Assembly (NCBI GenBank): GCA_900095165.1
Contig: LT606947.1
Coordinates: 62,001 to 126,000 of the forward strand
Source of the DNA: Polynucleobacter necessarius
GTDB lineage: Bacteria > Pseudomonadota > Gammaproteobacteria > Burkholderiales > Burkholderiaceae
Length of the DNA stretch: 64,000 nucleotides
Direction: 5' to 3'
Shown: positions 36,618 through 46,536 of the stretch, piece after piece
Layout: every line of letters begins with the position of its first letter
How positions within the stretch are numbered: position 1 is the stretch's first letter
The notes under the pieces: model-generated
The model's database searches: none
What the model saw: only the letters and a program-made list of their open reading frames with translations
Told to the model about the DNA's origin: nothing
Translations under genes and position numbers: made by a program

Positions 36618-37061
36618 TTACTCGCGGTGATAAGGATGACCTTGCAAAATAGTCCAAGCTCGATAGAGTTGTTCTACCAATAAAACTCTTGCCATGGCAT
36701 GGGGCAACGTTAGGCTTGAGAGGCGCCACATAGCTTGTGCGCCTTCTTTAAGGCTGGCATCAAGTCCATCGGCACCACCAATTAAAAAAGTGATATCGAA
36801 ACCTTCTTGCCGCCAGTTTGCTAGCTGCGTAGCTAGATTTTGTGTGGTTTGATCTTTGCCGCGTTCATCAAGCGCAATGACACGAGAGCCTTTCGGAATG
36901 GTGGCTGTAATTTTTGTAGCTTCTTTGGCTGGAGTGAGATCAGGTTTGATCTCTTTAATTTCAATGCTGCAATCAGCAGGCATACGCTTAATGTAATCAT
37001 GGGTTGCAGTTGCAACCCATTCTGGCATTTTGTGACCAACAGAAACAATCGTTAAGCGCAT
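36618..37061 (-). CDS. rlmH: 23S rRNA pseudouridine-1915 N3-methyltransferase
   Basis: A 147-residue SPOUT methyltransferase that methylates pseudouridine 1915 in 23S rRNA. It shows VIALDERGKDQTTQNLA, the knot motif TFLIGGADGLDA and LTLPHAMARVLLVEQLYRAW, all usual for RlmH; the end YHRE matches. It lies 10 bp after rsfS, again the usual order. It is intact. Confidence 0.95.
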   Translation of the reverse strand: MRLTIVSVGHKMPEWVATATHDYIKRMPADCSIEIKEIKPDLTPAKEATKITATIPKGSRVIALDERGKDQTTQNLATQLANWRQEGFDITFLIGGADGLDASLKEGAQAMWRLSSLTLPHAMARVLLVEQLYRAWTILQGHPYHRE

Positions 37062-37071
37062 TGCTAAAACA

Positions 37072-37461
37072 TTATTCTTCGTCGTCAGGTTCGCTTGCTT
37101 TCACAAGCCCCTTATCCGCTGCTAATTTGACGCGCACTGGCTTAGCACCCCACATACCTTCTAATTGGTAATACGCACGCAGTGCAGGCTGCAAAATGTG
37201 AACCACGATATCGCCACAATCGACGAGCACCCACTCACCAGTCTCCAAGCCTTCGACTGAGATGACTTCGCCGCCTTTAGCGTTGACAGCCTCTTTGACT
37301 GACATGCCCAAAGATCTGGTCTGCCGATTGGAGGTGCCGGTGGCGATGATCACGCGATCAAATAGCTCACTGAGCTTAGTAGTGTCATAAACACGAATAT
37401 CTTGTGCTTTGACATCTTCGAGGGCATTGATCACAACGCGTTGTAATTTAGTTAAGTCCAT
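37072..37461 (-). CDS. rsfS: Ribosomal silencing factor RsfS
   Basis: A 129-residue RsfS/Iojap protein that binds L14 and blocks subunit joining. The core VINALEDVKAQDIRVYDTTKLSELFDRVIIATGTSNRQTRSL and WVLVDCGDIVVHIL is clear. It lies 53 bp downstream of nadD on the same strand. The C-terminal tail is acidic (SEPDDEE). It is intact. Confidence 0.95.
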   Translation of the reverse strand: MDLTKLQRVVINALEDVKAQDIRVYDTTKLSELFDRVIIATGTSNRQTRSLGMSVKEAVNAKGGEVISVEGLETGEWVLVDCGDIVVHILQPALRAYYQLEGMWGAKPVRVKLAADKGLVKASEPDDEE

Positions 37462-37514
37462 AGTTTCTTAAGTATTTTCTGAGGTTTTTGTATTTAGGGG
37501 TGATCTTAGCCTGA

Positions 37515-38219
37515 TTACTTATACAGACCCAGATTTGTGATGATTTCTAAGGCGTGTGACGGAATGTGCTCGGAGGCAATGGCGCTACGAGAGCTGCTTT
37601 TAAGCTGATTCCGCAACTCGGTTGATGAAAGGCCTACTGAAAGACTGTTATCTAGGTGGATGCGGCCAAATCGGCTTTTTTCAAGGGTGTCTGTATCGGT
37701 ACATTCATGATTTGCCAATAAAGCCTCAATTTCAGGGCTCATATCTGCAGAAATCTCATGACAAGGTCTGTTGGTTACTGCGAAATTCACTAAGCCTAGT
37801 AATTGATCCCAGGAATTCCAGGAGGGGAGATTTAGAAGAGAGTCGGCCCCCATTAGCCAGATCAAGCCGACATCAGGCCCAAAGCGTTCTCTCAAGGCTT
37901 TTGCAGTATCGATGGCATAGCTTGGCCCTGCGCGATCAATTTCGATGCGATCAACGCCAATTTGAGTGGGGATTTGTAAATAGAGAAATGCTCTCGCTAG
38001 ATCAATACCCGCAGCTTCCGTTAGCTGTAAGCGGATTTCTGCGGGAGTGATACCAGCATCTTTTTGCCAGGGTTCCCCGTTGGGAACCAACAGTAGGGCG
38101 TCAAGATGCAAGACTTTTGCAAAATGCGAAGCCAGCTTTAGATGACCAAGATGTGGTGGGTCAAATGTACCGCCTAAGATGCCAATTTTTTTTGGGGTAT
38201 CCAAATGCACTGAGCTCAA
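37515..38219 (-). CDS. nadD: Nicotinate-nucleotide adenylyltransferase
   Basis: A 234-residue enzyme that makes deamido-NAD from nicotinate mononucleotide and ATP. The GGTFDPPHLGHLKLA motif is the nucleotide-binding HxGH site, LIWLMGADSLLNLPSWNSW follows, and the end ISSTELR-type motif appears as VGLSSTELRNQL. No ATG precedes the GGTFDPPH motif in frame: the start is TTG at 38219 or GTG at 38210. It lies 1 bp after hemF. It is intact. Confidence 0.92.
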   Translation of the reverse strand: MSSVHLDTPKKIGILGGTFDPPHLGHLKLASHFAKVLHLDALLLVPNGEPWQKDAGITPAEIRLQLTEAAGIDLARAFLYLQIPTQIGVDRIEIDRAGPSYAIDTAKALRERFGPDVGLIWLMGADSLLNLPSWNSWDQLLGLVNFAVTNRPCHEISADMSPEIEALLANHECTDTDTLEKSRFGRIHLDNSLSVGLSSTELRNQLKSSSRSAIASEHIPSHALEIITNLGLYK

Positions 38220-38220
38220 G

Positions 38221-39156
38221 TTAGACTAGCCAGTCACGGGGCTTAAGGTAGTGGTCGTAGAGCTTAGCTTCTGGCGTACCGGGTTTTGGTTGCCAGTTGT
38301 ACCACCACTGAACCACCGGTGGCATAGACATCAGAATAGACTCAGTACGACCACCTGAGTGCAAGCCAAAAATAGTGCCACGGTCGAATATCAAGTTGTA
38401 TTCCACATAGCGACCACGACGGTATTCTTGAAACGCTTTTTCTTCAGCGGTAAAGCTGTCTTTGTAGCGACGCTCCACAATCGGTAAATAAGCGTCAATA
38501 AATGCATCACCAACAGCGCGCGTCATGGCAAAGCTTTGTTCAAAACCAAGATCATTAAAGTCATCAAAAAAGACGCCACCAATACCGCGTGGCTCTTCGC
38601 GATGTTTCAGATAAAAATATTCATCACACCATTTTTTGAAGCGTGGATATAGTTCTTCACCAAATGGATCCAAAGCATCTTTAGCGGTTTGATGAAAGTG
38701 TTTGCAATCTTCATCAACGCCGTAATAGGGTGTGAGATCAAAGCCACCACCGAACCACCAGACCGGCTCTTTGTCGGTAGCTTGCGCAATAAAGCAGCGC
38801 ACATTCATATGGGTGGTAGGCACCTTAGGGTTATTTGGATGAAAGACCAAAGAAACACCCATGGCTTCAAAGCTGCGCCCCGCAACTTCTGGGCGATGAT
38901 GGGATGCTGAAGGCGGCATTTGATCGCCGCGGACATGCGAGAAGCCTACACCACCTTTTTCTAAAATATTGCCACTATCCAGAATGCAGGTACGTCCATA
39001 ACCCTTTAGCTTGCTATCCTCTGGCTTTTCCCAGGCATCCACCATAAAGGCTTTGCCATCAAGCGCACTCATTGCAGTAGTGATGCGATCTTGCAAGCCT
39101 AAAAAGTAATCTTTTAAGGCTGCAATATCAATTTGAGTATGTTCGGCAGATGACAA
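38221..39156 (-). CDS. hemF: Oxygen-dependent coproporphyrinogen III oxidase
   Basis: A 311-residue aerobic oxidase that decarboxylates coproporphyrinogen III to protoporphyrinogen IX in haem synthesis. Family segments seen include [58 protein letters not shown] and [13 protein letters not shown]. The start is TTG at 39156, since no ATG lies between the purD stop and the conserved part. The use of an O2-dependent enzyme suggests an aerobic cell. It is intact. Confidence 0.95.
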   Translation of the reverse strand: MSSAEHTQIDIAALKDYFLGLQDRITTAMSALDGKAFMVDAWEKPEDSKLKGYGRTCILDSGNILEKGGVGFSHVRGDQMPPSASHHRPEVAGRSFEAMGVSLVFHPNNPKVPTTHMNVRCFIAQATDKEPVWWFGGGFDLTPYYGVDEDCKHFHQTAKDALDPFGEELYPRFKKWCDEYFYLKHREEPRGIGGVFFDDFNDLGFEQSFAMTRAVGDAFIDAYLPIVERRYKDSFTAEEKAFQEYRRGRYVEYNLIFDRGTIFGLHSGGRTESILMSMPPVVQWWYNWQPKPGTPEAKLYDHYLKPRDWLV

Positions 39157-39198
39157 TGATGAAAATTTCTTCGTATTAAGTGATAAAAATTTGCTTAA

Positions 39199-40476
39199 TT
39201 ATTTGACTGCGCGATAGCCAATATCTTTGCGATATTGCATGCCATCAAACTGGATCTTAGAAATAGCGTCGTATGCTTTTTGTTGTGCGCCACGAACAGT
39301 GTCTGATAGGCCTACTACACACATAACGCGACCGCTCGAGGTGACAAGCTTGCCATCTTGCAGTTTAGTACCGGCATGAAAGGTCAATTGATTTTCGGTG
39401 TCAGTCGGTATGCCTGTAATGACATCACCGTTGCGTGGAGTGTCTGGGTAGTTATGGGCTGCGAGCACGACACCTAAAGCGGTGCGACGATCCCAATCTA
39501 ATTCCACCTCATTGAGTGTGCCATCAACAGCATGATCCAACGCATTAACAAGATCACTGCGCAGGCGCGCCATGATGGGTTGTGTTTCTGGGTCGCCCAT
39601 GCGGCAGTTAAATTCCAAGGTCTTGATCTTGCCGTCTGGAGAAATCATGAGGCCTGCGTAGAGGAAGCCGGTATAAGGAATGCCATCAGCCTCCATGCCC
39701 TTAACAGTAGGCATGATGACCTCGCGTAAAGCGCGCGCATGAATTTCTGACGTGACAACTGGGGCGGGGGAGTAGGCGCCCATGCCGCCAGTATTAGGGC
39801 CTTGATCAGCATCGAGTAAACGCTTGTGATCTTGGCTGGTTGCTAGAGCTAAAACATGTTTACCGTCTACAAGCACAATAAAACTGGCTTCTTCGCCGGT
39901 TAAAAATTCTTCAATAATTACGCGTGCACCTGCATTACCGAGCTTGTTATCCGCAAGCATCATGTCGACAGCTGCATGTGCTTCTGCTAAATCCATGGCT
40001 ACAACTACACCTTTGCCAGCAGCTAGACCATCCGCTTTAATGACGATCGGCGCACCTTTAGCATCGATATAAGCATGTGCCTCTAATGCATTTGAGAAAG
40101 TCTGATATTCCGCTGTTGGGATGCCGTGGCGTTTCATGAATGCTTTAGAGAAATCCTTTGATGACTCCAATTGAGCAGCCAGTTGAGTTGGTCCGAAGAT
40201 GCGTAAACCATTGTTGCGGAACACATCTACGATGCCTGCGGCCAATGGGGCTTCAGGACCCACTACCGTGAGATGAATTTTTTCACGCTTGGCGAAGTCC
40301 GCTAGCTCTTGAAGACTAGAGATAGGAAGATTTTCAATTCCTGCAGCAGCCTGTTTCGCTGTGGCAGTACCGCCATTTCCAGGTGCTACATAGACAGTTT
40401 GAACTTGAGGGGATTGAACCAGCTTCCATGCCAATGCATGTTCACGACCACCGGATCCAACTAAAAGAATTTTCAT
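39199..40476 (-). CDS. purD: Phosphoribosylamine-glycine ligase
   Basis: A 425-residue ATP-grasp enzyme for the second step of purine synthesis. KILLVGSGGREHALAWKL at the start, PIVIKADGLAAGKGVVVA in the ATP-grasp part, NTGGMGAYSPAP and EFNCRMGDPETQP near the metal site are clear. Its length is normal. It is in the same operon as yebC upstream (48 bp gap) and hemF downstream. It is intact, so purine synthesis has not been lost at this step. Confidence 0.96.
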   Translation of the reverse strand: MKILLVGSGGREHALAWKLVQSPQVQTVYVAPGNGGTATAKQAAAGIENLPISSLQELADFAKREKIHLTVVGPEAPLAAGIVDVFRNNGLRIFGPTQLAAQLESSKDFSKAFMKRHGIPTAEYQTFSNALEAHAYIDAKGAPIVIKADGLAAGKGVVVAMDLAEAHAAVDMMLADNKLGNAGARVIIEEFLTGEEASFIVLVDGKHVLALATSQDHKRLLDADQGPNTGGMGAYSPAPVVTSEIHARALREVIMPTVKGMEADGIPYTGFLYAGLMISPDGKIKTLEFNCRMGDPETQPIMARLRSDLVNALDHAVDGTLNEVELDWDRRTALGVVLAAHNYPDTPRNGDVITGIPTDTENQLTFHAGTKLQDGKLVTSSGRVMCVVGLSDTVRGAQQKAYDAISKIQFDGMQYRKDIGYRAVK

Positions 40477-40524
40477 GACGAGCTAAGAAATAAGTTAATA
40501 AATAGGATTTATAAATTCGATGAC

Positions 40525-41244
40525 TTACAAGGATGCGTTCGTAAATACTTCTTGAACATCATCCAAGTTCTCAAGCGCATCCAATAGTTTTTGCATGCTT
40601 TCAGCTTGCTCACCCTCGAACTCGGTTTCGGTTTCTGGACGCATTGTCACTGTGGCAAGCTCTGCTTTGAAGCCTGCTTGGGTGAGTGCGTTTTGCACTT
40701 TAGAAAAGTCAGGCACAGGTGTGAGCACCTCGAGTGAGCCGTCATCATGAATAATGACATCTTCAGCACCAGTATCTAACGCGATCTCCATAAGCTGATC
40801 TTCATTAGTGCCTGGGGCAAACAACATCTGGCCACAGTGCTTAAACATAAAAGCAACAGAACCTTCAGCGCTCATATTGCCACCATTTTTATTAAATGCA
40901 TGGCGCACTTCAGCAACGGTGCGTGTGCGGTTATCGGTTAAGCAATCAACGATGATGGCAGCTCCATTGAGACCATAACCTTCGTAACGAATCTCTTCGT
41001 AGTTCACGCCCTCGAGTGAGCCTGTACCACGCTGAATCGCACGCTGTACGTTGTCATTTGGCATATTGGCATCTTTAGCCTTATCAATTGCTAGGCGCAA
41101 ACGTGAGTTCGTAGCAATATCGCCGCCGCCTAATTTAGCTGCAACCGTGATTTCTTTAATGAGTTTGGTCCAAATCTTGCCGCGCTTTTCGTCTTGACGT
41201 CCTTTGCGGTGCTGAATATTGGCCCATTTCGAATGGCCGGCCAT
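40525..41244 (-). CDS. YebC/PmpR family transcriptional regulator (TACO1-like)
   Basis: A 239-residue YebC/PmpR protein. It begins [22 protein letters not shown], the family hallmark, with [13 protein letters not shown] and [14 protein letters not shown] later. Some members regulate transcription, others help translation of proline-rich stretches. It heads the minus-strand operon through purD to rng. It is divergent from tRNA-Leu. It is intact. Confidence 0.93.
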   Translation of the reverse strand: MAGHSKWANIQHRKGRQDEKRGKIWTKLIKEITVAAKLGGGDIATNSRLRLAIDKAKDANMPNDNVQRAIQRGTGSLEGVNYEEIRYEGYGLNGAAIIVDCLTDNRTRTVAEVRHAFNKNGGNMSAEGSVAFMFKHCGQMLFAPGTNEDQLMEIALDTGAEDVIIHDDGSLEVLTPVPDFSKVQNALTQAGFKAELATVTMRPETETEFEGEQAESMQKLLDALENLDDVQEVFTNASL

Positions 41245-41385
41245 ACGGGGAAGTCCTTTTGAGTAATGTGGCTTGAAGACCTCATTTTAAGGGCTTCTGA
41301 GACTAAGAATGGGGGTGCTGCAACTTTTTTGTTACACTCTCACCTCTTAGTAAGCTTCAATGCAGTTTTTCCACTGCAAACACCT

Positions 41386-41470
41386 GCCCCGGTGATGGAA
41401 TTGGTAGACGTGCCGGACTCAAAATCCGGTGCCGCGAGGCGTGGCGGTTCAAGTCCGCCCCGGGGCACCA
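41386..41470 (+). tRNA. tRNA-Leu (anticodon CAA)
   Basis: An 85-base class II tRNA with acceptor stem GCCCCGG / CCGGGGC and CCA encoded. The anticodon loop is CTCAAAA with anticodon CAA, and the long variable arm TGCCGCGAGGCG is leucine type. The T arm is GGCGGTTCAAGTCCGCC. It reads UUG codons. A spurious reading frame across it is not a gene. Confidence 0.97.
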
Positions 41471-41512
41471 TCTCAAATTGGCCATTATTTGCGCCCCGAG
41501 ATACTCTAAAAA

Positions 41513-42455
41513 TTAAATCTCGTAAGTTTCTGACTCGCTATTCATGGCTTGCTCAACAATTTTCCTCGTGAGCGTTGGCGAGAATAGTTCGATGAAGGTA
41601 TACACAAAAGAGCGCAGGTAGGCGCCTTGTTTTACGCCTAAATGCGTCACGTTATTGCCAAACAAGTGACCAACTGGAATGACGCGGAGATTGCGATCTC
41701 GATCTGCATCGTAGGCCAATCCAGCAACAATGCCTACACTCATTCCAGTTTCAACGTAAGTCTTAATGACGTCCGCATCGATCGCTTCCAAAATAATGTC
41801 TGGGTTGAGATTGCGTTGACCAAATGCGGCATCAATTTTGCTACGACCCGCAAACGCTTTGTCATAGGTGATGAGTGGGTACTTCGCAATTTCTTCTAAG
41901 GTGATTGTTGCCTGATTCAGGAGGGGGTGGCTTAGTGGGCACCATGACGACGTGTTGCCATTGGTAGCCTGGCAGCGCCAGTACACCAGGAGTATTGGCA
42001 ATACCTTCGGTTGCGATGGCAATATCCGCACGATCATGAACGAGTAGCTCCGCAATTTGCCCTGGGCTTCCCTGCTGAATGCTGACCCGAACCTTTGGAA
42101 AGCGTTTAGCAAATTCAGTAAGCACCTTTGGTAAAGCGTAACGCGCCTGAGTATGAGTAGTTGCAATAACAAAGTTACCCTGATCTTGGCTGGCAAAATC
42201 CTTGCCAACCCTTCGTAAGGTTTCCACTTCATCCAGAATGCGCTCAATCGAGGAGAGAATTCGTTTGCCAGGCTCAGTGAGCGAGCGAATCCGTTTGCCA
42301 TGGCGTCGGAAGATTTCTACGCCTAACTCATCCTCCAGCTCAATAATGGCCTTGGAGACTCCAGGCTGTGAAGTAAAGAGAGTCTTAGCGGCAGTAGTCA
42401 GATTAAAGTTCTGTCTTACGGCCTCACGAACAAAACGAAATTGGTGCAGATTCAT
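41513..42455 (-). pseudogene. cysB: CysB-like LysR regulator, frameshifted
   Basis: A CysB/Cbl-type LysR protein of about 313 codons, the activator of sulfate assimilation genes that responds to N-acetylserine. The N-terminal part starts NLHQFRFVREAVRQNFNLTTAAKTLFTSQPGVSKAI (HTH), and goes through GNFVIATTHTQARYALP to about 41940. There a one-base gain in a CCC run shifts the frame: it reads VPTKPPPPE where the other frame gives VPLSHPLLNQ. The second frame continues with EEIAKYPLITYDKAFAGRS and VETGMSVGIVAGLAY to a stop at 41513. The product would keep the HTH but only half of the ligand domain. Confidence 0.88.
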
Positions 42456-42517
42456 ATGGATTCCATTCTTTATATCAACTGCGATATAGAAACGAAATTC
42501 TATATGATTTTGAGGTA

Positions 42518-43672
42518 TTAAGCTCTAGATACCCAACGTAAACCCACAATTGCCAAGATGAAGTAAATCAATGGCGGTGTTAGAGCGGTCAGCAGTGCGG
42601 GCCAAGAGCCTAGTAGTCCAACATTGGAGAAGAGGGAATTAAAGAGTTGAAAGCTCATGCCCAGCATGATGCCGCCAAACACCTTGATGCCAACGCTACC
42701 GGCGCGCACCTTGAGGTAGGCAAATGGCAGAGCCAATGTCAGCATGACGAAAATCGTAAAGGGGTAGATTACCTTTTTCCAGAACGCAATAGAGTGGCGT
42801 TGAGCATCCTGTTTGTTATCTCTCAAGTGAGAAATAAAGCGTCCCAAGCTAAAAATCGACATTTTTTCTGGGCTTACCAAAAGTACGCTCAAGATTTGAG
42901 GTGTGACTTCAGAATTGAGGCTCACAATTGGATGAACAAAACTTTGCGCTGAATAGACTGGATTGAGTGGATCACTCTGCTTGGTTTCTTTAAAGCGAGT
43001 CTCGGTGACGTCATCCAGAATCCAAGTTCCAGTTTGATCAAAGCGTCCCGAAACTGCGCTCCTAATGGAGAGTAGGCGATACGCGTCATCAAATTCATAC
43101 ATACGAATATTTTTGATTTCGTTATCTTGCTCAATCTTGCCAACGTTGACATAACGAACTCCCGGCCTAATCGGTCCACTACCATCTTCATCTCGTAAGC
43201 GATCTTTTACCCATACCCCCGTTTTAAATTGCGAACTATAGGATGAGCCTAAAGCCTTCATCCGAATCTGCTCTGACAGATTCTCGGTATAGGGTCCAAG
43301 CCACTCACTCATCACAAGCGTTAGAACAACTATGGGCAAAGAAATCTTGGCCAGAGTAGTTAAGCCTCTGCGCATGTCCAATCCAGCAATACGCAAGATC
43401 GTGAACTCGGACTGGCTTGCCAGCATGGCGAATACGTAAATACTTCCAATCAAGCCAGCAATCGGAATGATCTCGGATATACGGCTTGGAGCTTTTAATA
43501 AAACGTGCAGAAGCGCTAATGGCAGGGTGTACGCACCCTTTACCGAACCAAGTTCGCTGAGGATGTCAAAAAATAAAAATAGCGCCACTAAAGCAAATAG
43601 GATGAAGCCAAAGGCGGCATAAATCTGCCTAGCTAGATAGCGCTCAAATATGTAGGGGAATAGTTGCTTCAT
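42518..43672 (-). CDS. lptG: LPS export ABC transporter permease LptG
   Basis: A 384-residue inner-membrane protein with six transmembrane segments, three before and three after a periplasmic beta-jellyroll (residues about 120-290). With LptF and LptB it extracts LPS for the Lpt bridge. The family start FPYIFERYLARQIYAAFGFILFALVALFLFFDILSEL is seen. Its start overlaps the lptF stop by 4 bp. lptB and lptC are not in the window. It is intact. Confidence 0.93.
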   Translation of the reverse strand: MKQLFPYIFERYLARQIYAAFGFILFALVALFLFFDILSELGSVKGAYTLPLALLHVLLKAPSRISEIIPIAGLIGSIYVFAMLASQSEFTILRIAGLDMRRGLTTLAKISLPIVVLTLVMSEWLGPYTENLSEQIRMKALGSSYSSQFKTGVWVKDRLRDEDGSGPIRPGVRYVNVGKIEQDNEIKNIRMYEFDDAYRLLSIRSAVSGRFDQTGTWILDDVTETRFKETKQSDPLNPVYSAQSFVHPIVSLNSEVTPQILSVLLVSPEKMSIFSLGRFISHLRDNKQDAQRHSIAFWKKVIYPFTIFVMLTLALPFAYLKVRAGSVGIKVFGGIMLGMSFQLFNSLFSNVGLLGSWPALLTALTPPLIYFILAIVGLRWVSRA

Positions 43673-44784
43673 CTATTGGTCAAGAATGAAGGTAGTTGAC
43701 GACGCCACCATTTCAGTGATGGGTTGATGCGATTGCGAATGAGTAGAAAGGCAATACCAAAGGCCAGGGCGTGTATGGGCCAAGCCGCTACAAAAACATT
43801 TATTTTCCCTTGCGACACAAAGTTTTGCGTGAGGTTGAGAAGATTGCTGTAGATAAGATAAATCAGTACGGCATAAAACATTGCAGTGTAGTTACCAAGC
43901 CTTGGGTTGACGTAGGCGAGAGGTATCGCGATTAACACTAGACCCAAAGCCATTAACGGTAAACCGATACGCCAAAACAATTCAGCGCGATTGGGATTGA
44001 TGGTGCCGGCGTTGGAATCGTTCCACAGTTCGGAGACTGTTTTTTCGCGATCGCGCGGGGCTGGATCAAGAACACTTTTGCTTTGAATATGGGTGCTGTA
44101 CTCAGCAAACTCCAGGATTCTGAAATCTGGTTGTGTAGGTAGCCCCTCATATCGTCGACCATTGTTTAGTACAATCGATTTTCCACCCCCCTCTGCATTT
44201 TCAATAAATCCAGTGGAAGCAACGGCGACACTTAGTCGACCATTTTTAGTTTCAGCGGCAAAGATATTTTTTACTTCGCTTTTATCGACATCCAACTCTT
44301 CAATAAAAAATACACGCTCCGCTTTGGCTGACTCTCTAAATTGACCGGCGGCAACCATAGAAACGTCACTGCGTTGCTGAAATCTTTGGCTAATAAGAGT
44401 GGATTCGCGATTAGCCCAAGGCCAAACAAAGAGGGCTAAAAGGGCGATGATGATAATGAGGGGTGTCGCAAAACGCAGGATTGGTCGAATCAAGCTGGCA
44501 ATGCTGAGGCCGCTAGCAAACCAAACAATCATTTCGGAATCTTTATACCAGCGCACCAGCACGATTAAGACGGCCACAAATAGGGAGACTGTGAGCAATA
44601 CCGCCATATAGCCAAGCGTAGCTAGCGCAATGAGAACAAGGGCATCCTCGGGGTTTACTGCGCCATTTGCCGCAAAGCCCAGAATTCGGATTACTAGGGT
44701 GGTAATCATGATGGTTACTAAGACCAAAAAAACACCACCAGTCGTAAAACTGAGTTCGCGGCGAAGGGCTTGGTGAAAAATCAT
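43669..44784 (-). CDS. lptF: LPS export ABC transporter permease LptF
   Basis: A 371-residue partner of LptG with the same layout: membrane segments at about 15-35, 55-78 and 95-118, a periplasmic domain of about 150 residues, and three more membrane segments near the end. The N-terminus FHQALRRELSFTTGGVF is typical. It is divergent from pepA over 118 bp, the usual arrangement in Burkholderiales. It is intact. Confidence 0.93.
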   Translation of the reverse strand: MIFHQALRRELSFTTGGVFLVLVTIMITTLVIRILGFAANGAVNPEDALVLIALATLGYMAVLLTVSLFVAVLIVLVRWYKDSEMIVWFASGLSIASLIRPILRFATPLIIIIALLALFVWPWANRESTLISQRFQQRSDVSMVAAGQFRESAKAERVFFIEELDVDKSEVKNIFAAETKNGRLSVAVASTGFIENAEGGGKSIVLNNGRRYEGLPTQPDFRILEFAEYSTHIQSKSVLDPAPRDREKTVSELWNDSNAGTINPNRAELFWRIGLPLMALGLVLIAIPLAYVNPRLGNYTAMFYAVLIYLIYSNLLNLTQNFVSQGKINVFVAAWPIHALAFGIAFLLIRNRINPSLKWWRRQLPSFLTNR

Positions 44785-44902
44785 GAATAGATAATGAATT
44801 GGCTGTTATGGGCTCACTCAAGATGTGAACCTGCATCTCGGAGGATAATGGATAAACACCCATTTTTTCCCTTGAATTGACTTAAAAATACCTTAAGACA
44901 TT

Positions 44903-46504
44903 ATGACTATTCAATTTAGTACCAAGATTTTCGCGCAAGCCGATCTAAATAACCCAAAACAACTTAAGGCGAGCCTAAGTACTTTATTGGCGCAGAGCTC
45001 AGATTGTTTGGTTTTGGCATATTCAAAGGTAGATTTAGATACTTTGACGGCTAGCAAATCCAAATCTGGACTTTTAGTCGAATTAGATCGTTTACTTGGT
45101 GGTTCGGTCACTCATGTAAATGTGGTGGGCGATCTCGAAAGTCAGTCAGCCTCTACCTGCGTAATTCGCGCAGAAAAATCTTGGGCCACATCTGGCGTAA
45201 AGGTAAAACGCATTCTTTTGGTGTCTTTAGGGGATATTGTTCCCGCTAGTGCACGTAGCCTTAATTCTTATTCAAAAATTGCGCGTGCCGCATTAAAGCA
45301 GTTAAGTGGCGGCTCTATTCAAAGTGCTTTGTGGTTTATCCCCAGTTTTGCTTTGGGACACCGTGCTGAGTTCATGGCCGAAGAGGTGCGCCTGACGATT
45401 CAATACGCCGGTGATCAGGCTTATCGCTTTGGAGTGCGTCAACCTGCCATGAAATTCAAGGCTAAAGATAAGGCGGATACTTTTACTCACTTGATCTTTG
45501 CTGGTAACGATATTTGCGCCAAAGAGCTGAAGGCTGCTGTGCCAGAGGGTGCAGCAATGGTTGAGGGTATGAGTTTAGCCAAAGACTTGGGCAATCTCCC
45601 TCCAAATATTTGCACTCCGACTTACTTGGGTAAGGCGGCCCAAGGTCTAAGTAAAAAGACTGGCCTGAAGGTTGAAGTCTTAGGCCGCAAGCAAATTGAA
45701 GCATTGGGTATGGGCTCATTTTTATCGGTAGCCAAAGGTTCGGATACGCCACCACAATTTATTGTGATGCGTCACCAAGGCAGTAAAGCAGGGGAGGCCC
45801 CGATTGTCTTGGTGGGCAAGGGAATTACTTTTGATACCGGTGGAATTTCTTTGAAGCCTGGTGAGGCTATGGATGAGATGAAGTACGACATGTGTGGCGC
45901 TGCATCTGTCATTGGCACGATGTATGCAACCGCCTTGATGAAGTTAAAAAAGAATGTCATCGGCGTCATTCCAACTTGTGAAAATATGCCATCTGGCCAA
46001 GCCACTCGTCCAGGTGACATTGTGAAGAGTATGTCGGGACAAACAATTGAGATTCTGAATACCGACGCAGAAGGCCGTTTAATTTTGTGTGACGCCTTAA
46101 CTTATGTTGAGCGCTTTAAACCTAAGGCTGTAATCGATGTAGCTACTTTAACGGGTGCTTGCATCATTGCGTTGGGCCACGTTCACAGCGGCGTGTTCTC
46201 TGATGATGAAGGTTTGGTCAGTGCACTCACTAAGGCAGGCCATGCTTCATTGGATACCGTATGGCGCTTACCTCTGGATGCGGCATACCACGAGCAGCTT
46301 AAATCCAATTTCGCCGATGTGGCCAATATTGGTGGACGCCCAGCAGGTAGCGTTACTGCAGCTTGCTTCTTATCGCGCTTCACCGAAAAATATAAATGGG
46401 CTCACTTAGATATCGCTGGTACTGCATGGAAAAGTGGTGCAGCTAAAGGTTCAACTGGGCGCCCAGTCCCATTGCTTGTAAATTACTTGCTAGACCAAAA
46501 GTAA
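44903..46504 (+). CDS. pepA: Leucyl aminopeptidase (M17)
   Basis: A 533-residue two-metal aminopeptidase. The N-terminal macro-like domain covers about 1-190. The catalytic domain has VGKGITFDTGGISLKPGEAMDEMKYDMCGAASV (metal Lys/Asp and the catalytic Lys) and the M17 signature NTDAEGRLILCDAL. It recycles peptides in the cytoplasm and in some bacteria also binds DNA. It lies 32 bp upstream of holC. It is intact. Confidence 0.96.
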   Translation: MTIQFSTKIFAQADLNNPKQLKASLSTLLAQSSDCLVLAYSKVDLDTLTASKSKSGLLVELDRLLGGSVTHVNVVGDLESQSASTCVIRAEKSWATSGVKVKRILLVSLGDIVPASARSLNSYSKIARAALKQLSGGSIQSALWFIPSFALGHRAEFMAEEVRLTIQYAGDQAYRFGVRQPAMKFKAKDKADTFTHLIFAGNDICAKELKAAVPEGAAMVEGMSLAKDLGNLPPNICTPTYLGKAAQGLSKKTGLKVEVLGRKQIEALGMGSFLSVAKGSDTPPQFIVMRHQGSKAGEAPIVLVGKGITFDTGGISLKPGEAMDEMKYDMCGAASVIGTMYATALMKLKKNVIGVIPTCENMPSGQATRPGDIVKSMSGQTIEILNTDAEGRLILCDALTYVERFKPKAVIDVATLTGACIIALGHVHSGVFSDDEGLVSALTKAGHASLDTVWRLPLDAAYHEQLKSNFADVANIGGRPAGSVTAACFLSRFTEKYKWAHLDIAGTAWKSGAAKGSTGRPVPLLVNYLLDQK

Positions 46505-46536
46505 TTTAGCAACCGAAAAAATAGAAAACAGCGCTT

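Noticed and set aside
41266..41571. Open reading frame of 101 codons on the plus strand
   Set aside because: It runs through tRNA-Leu and gives the well-known false peptide of tRNA-Leu translation; no gene.
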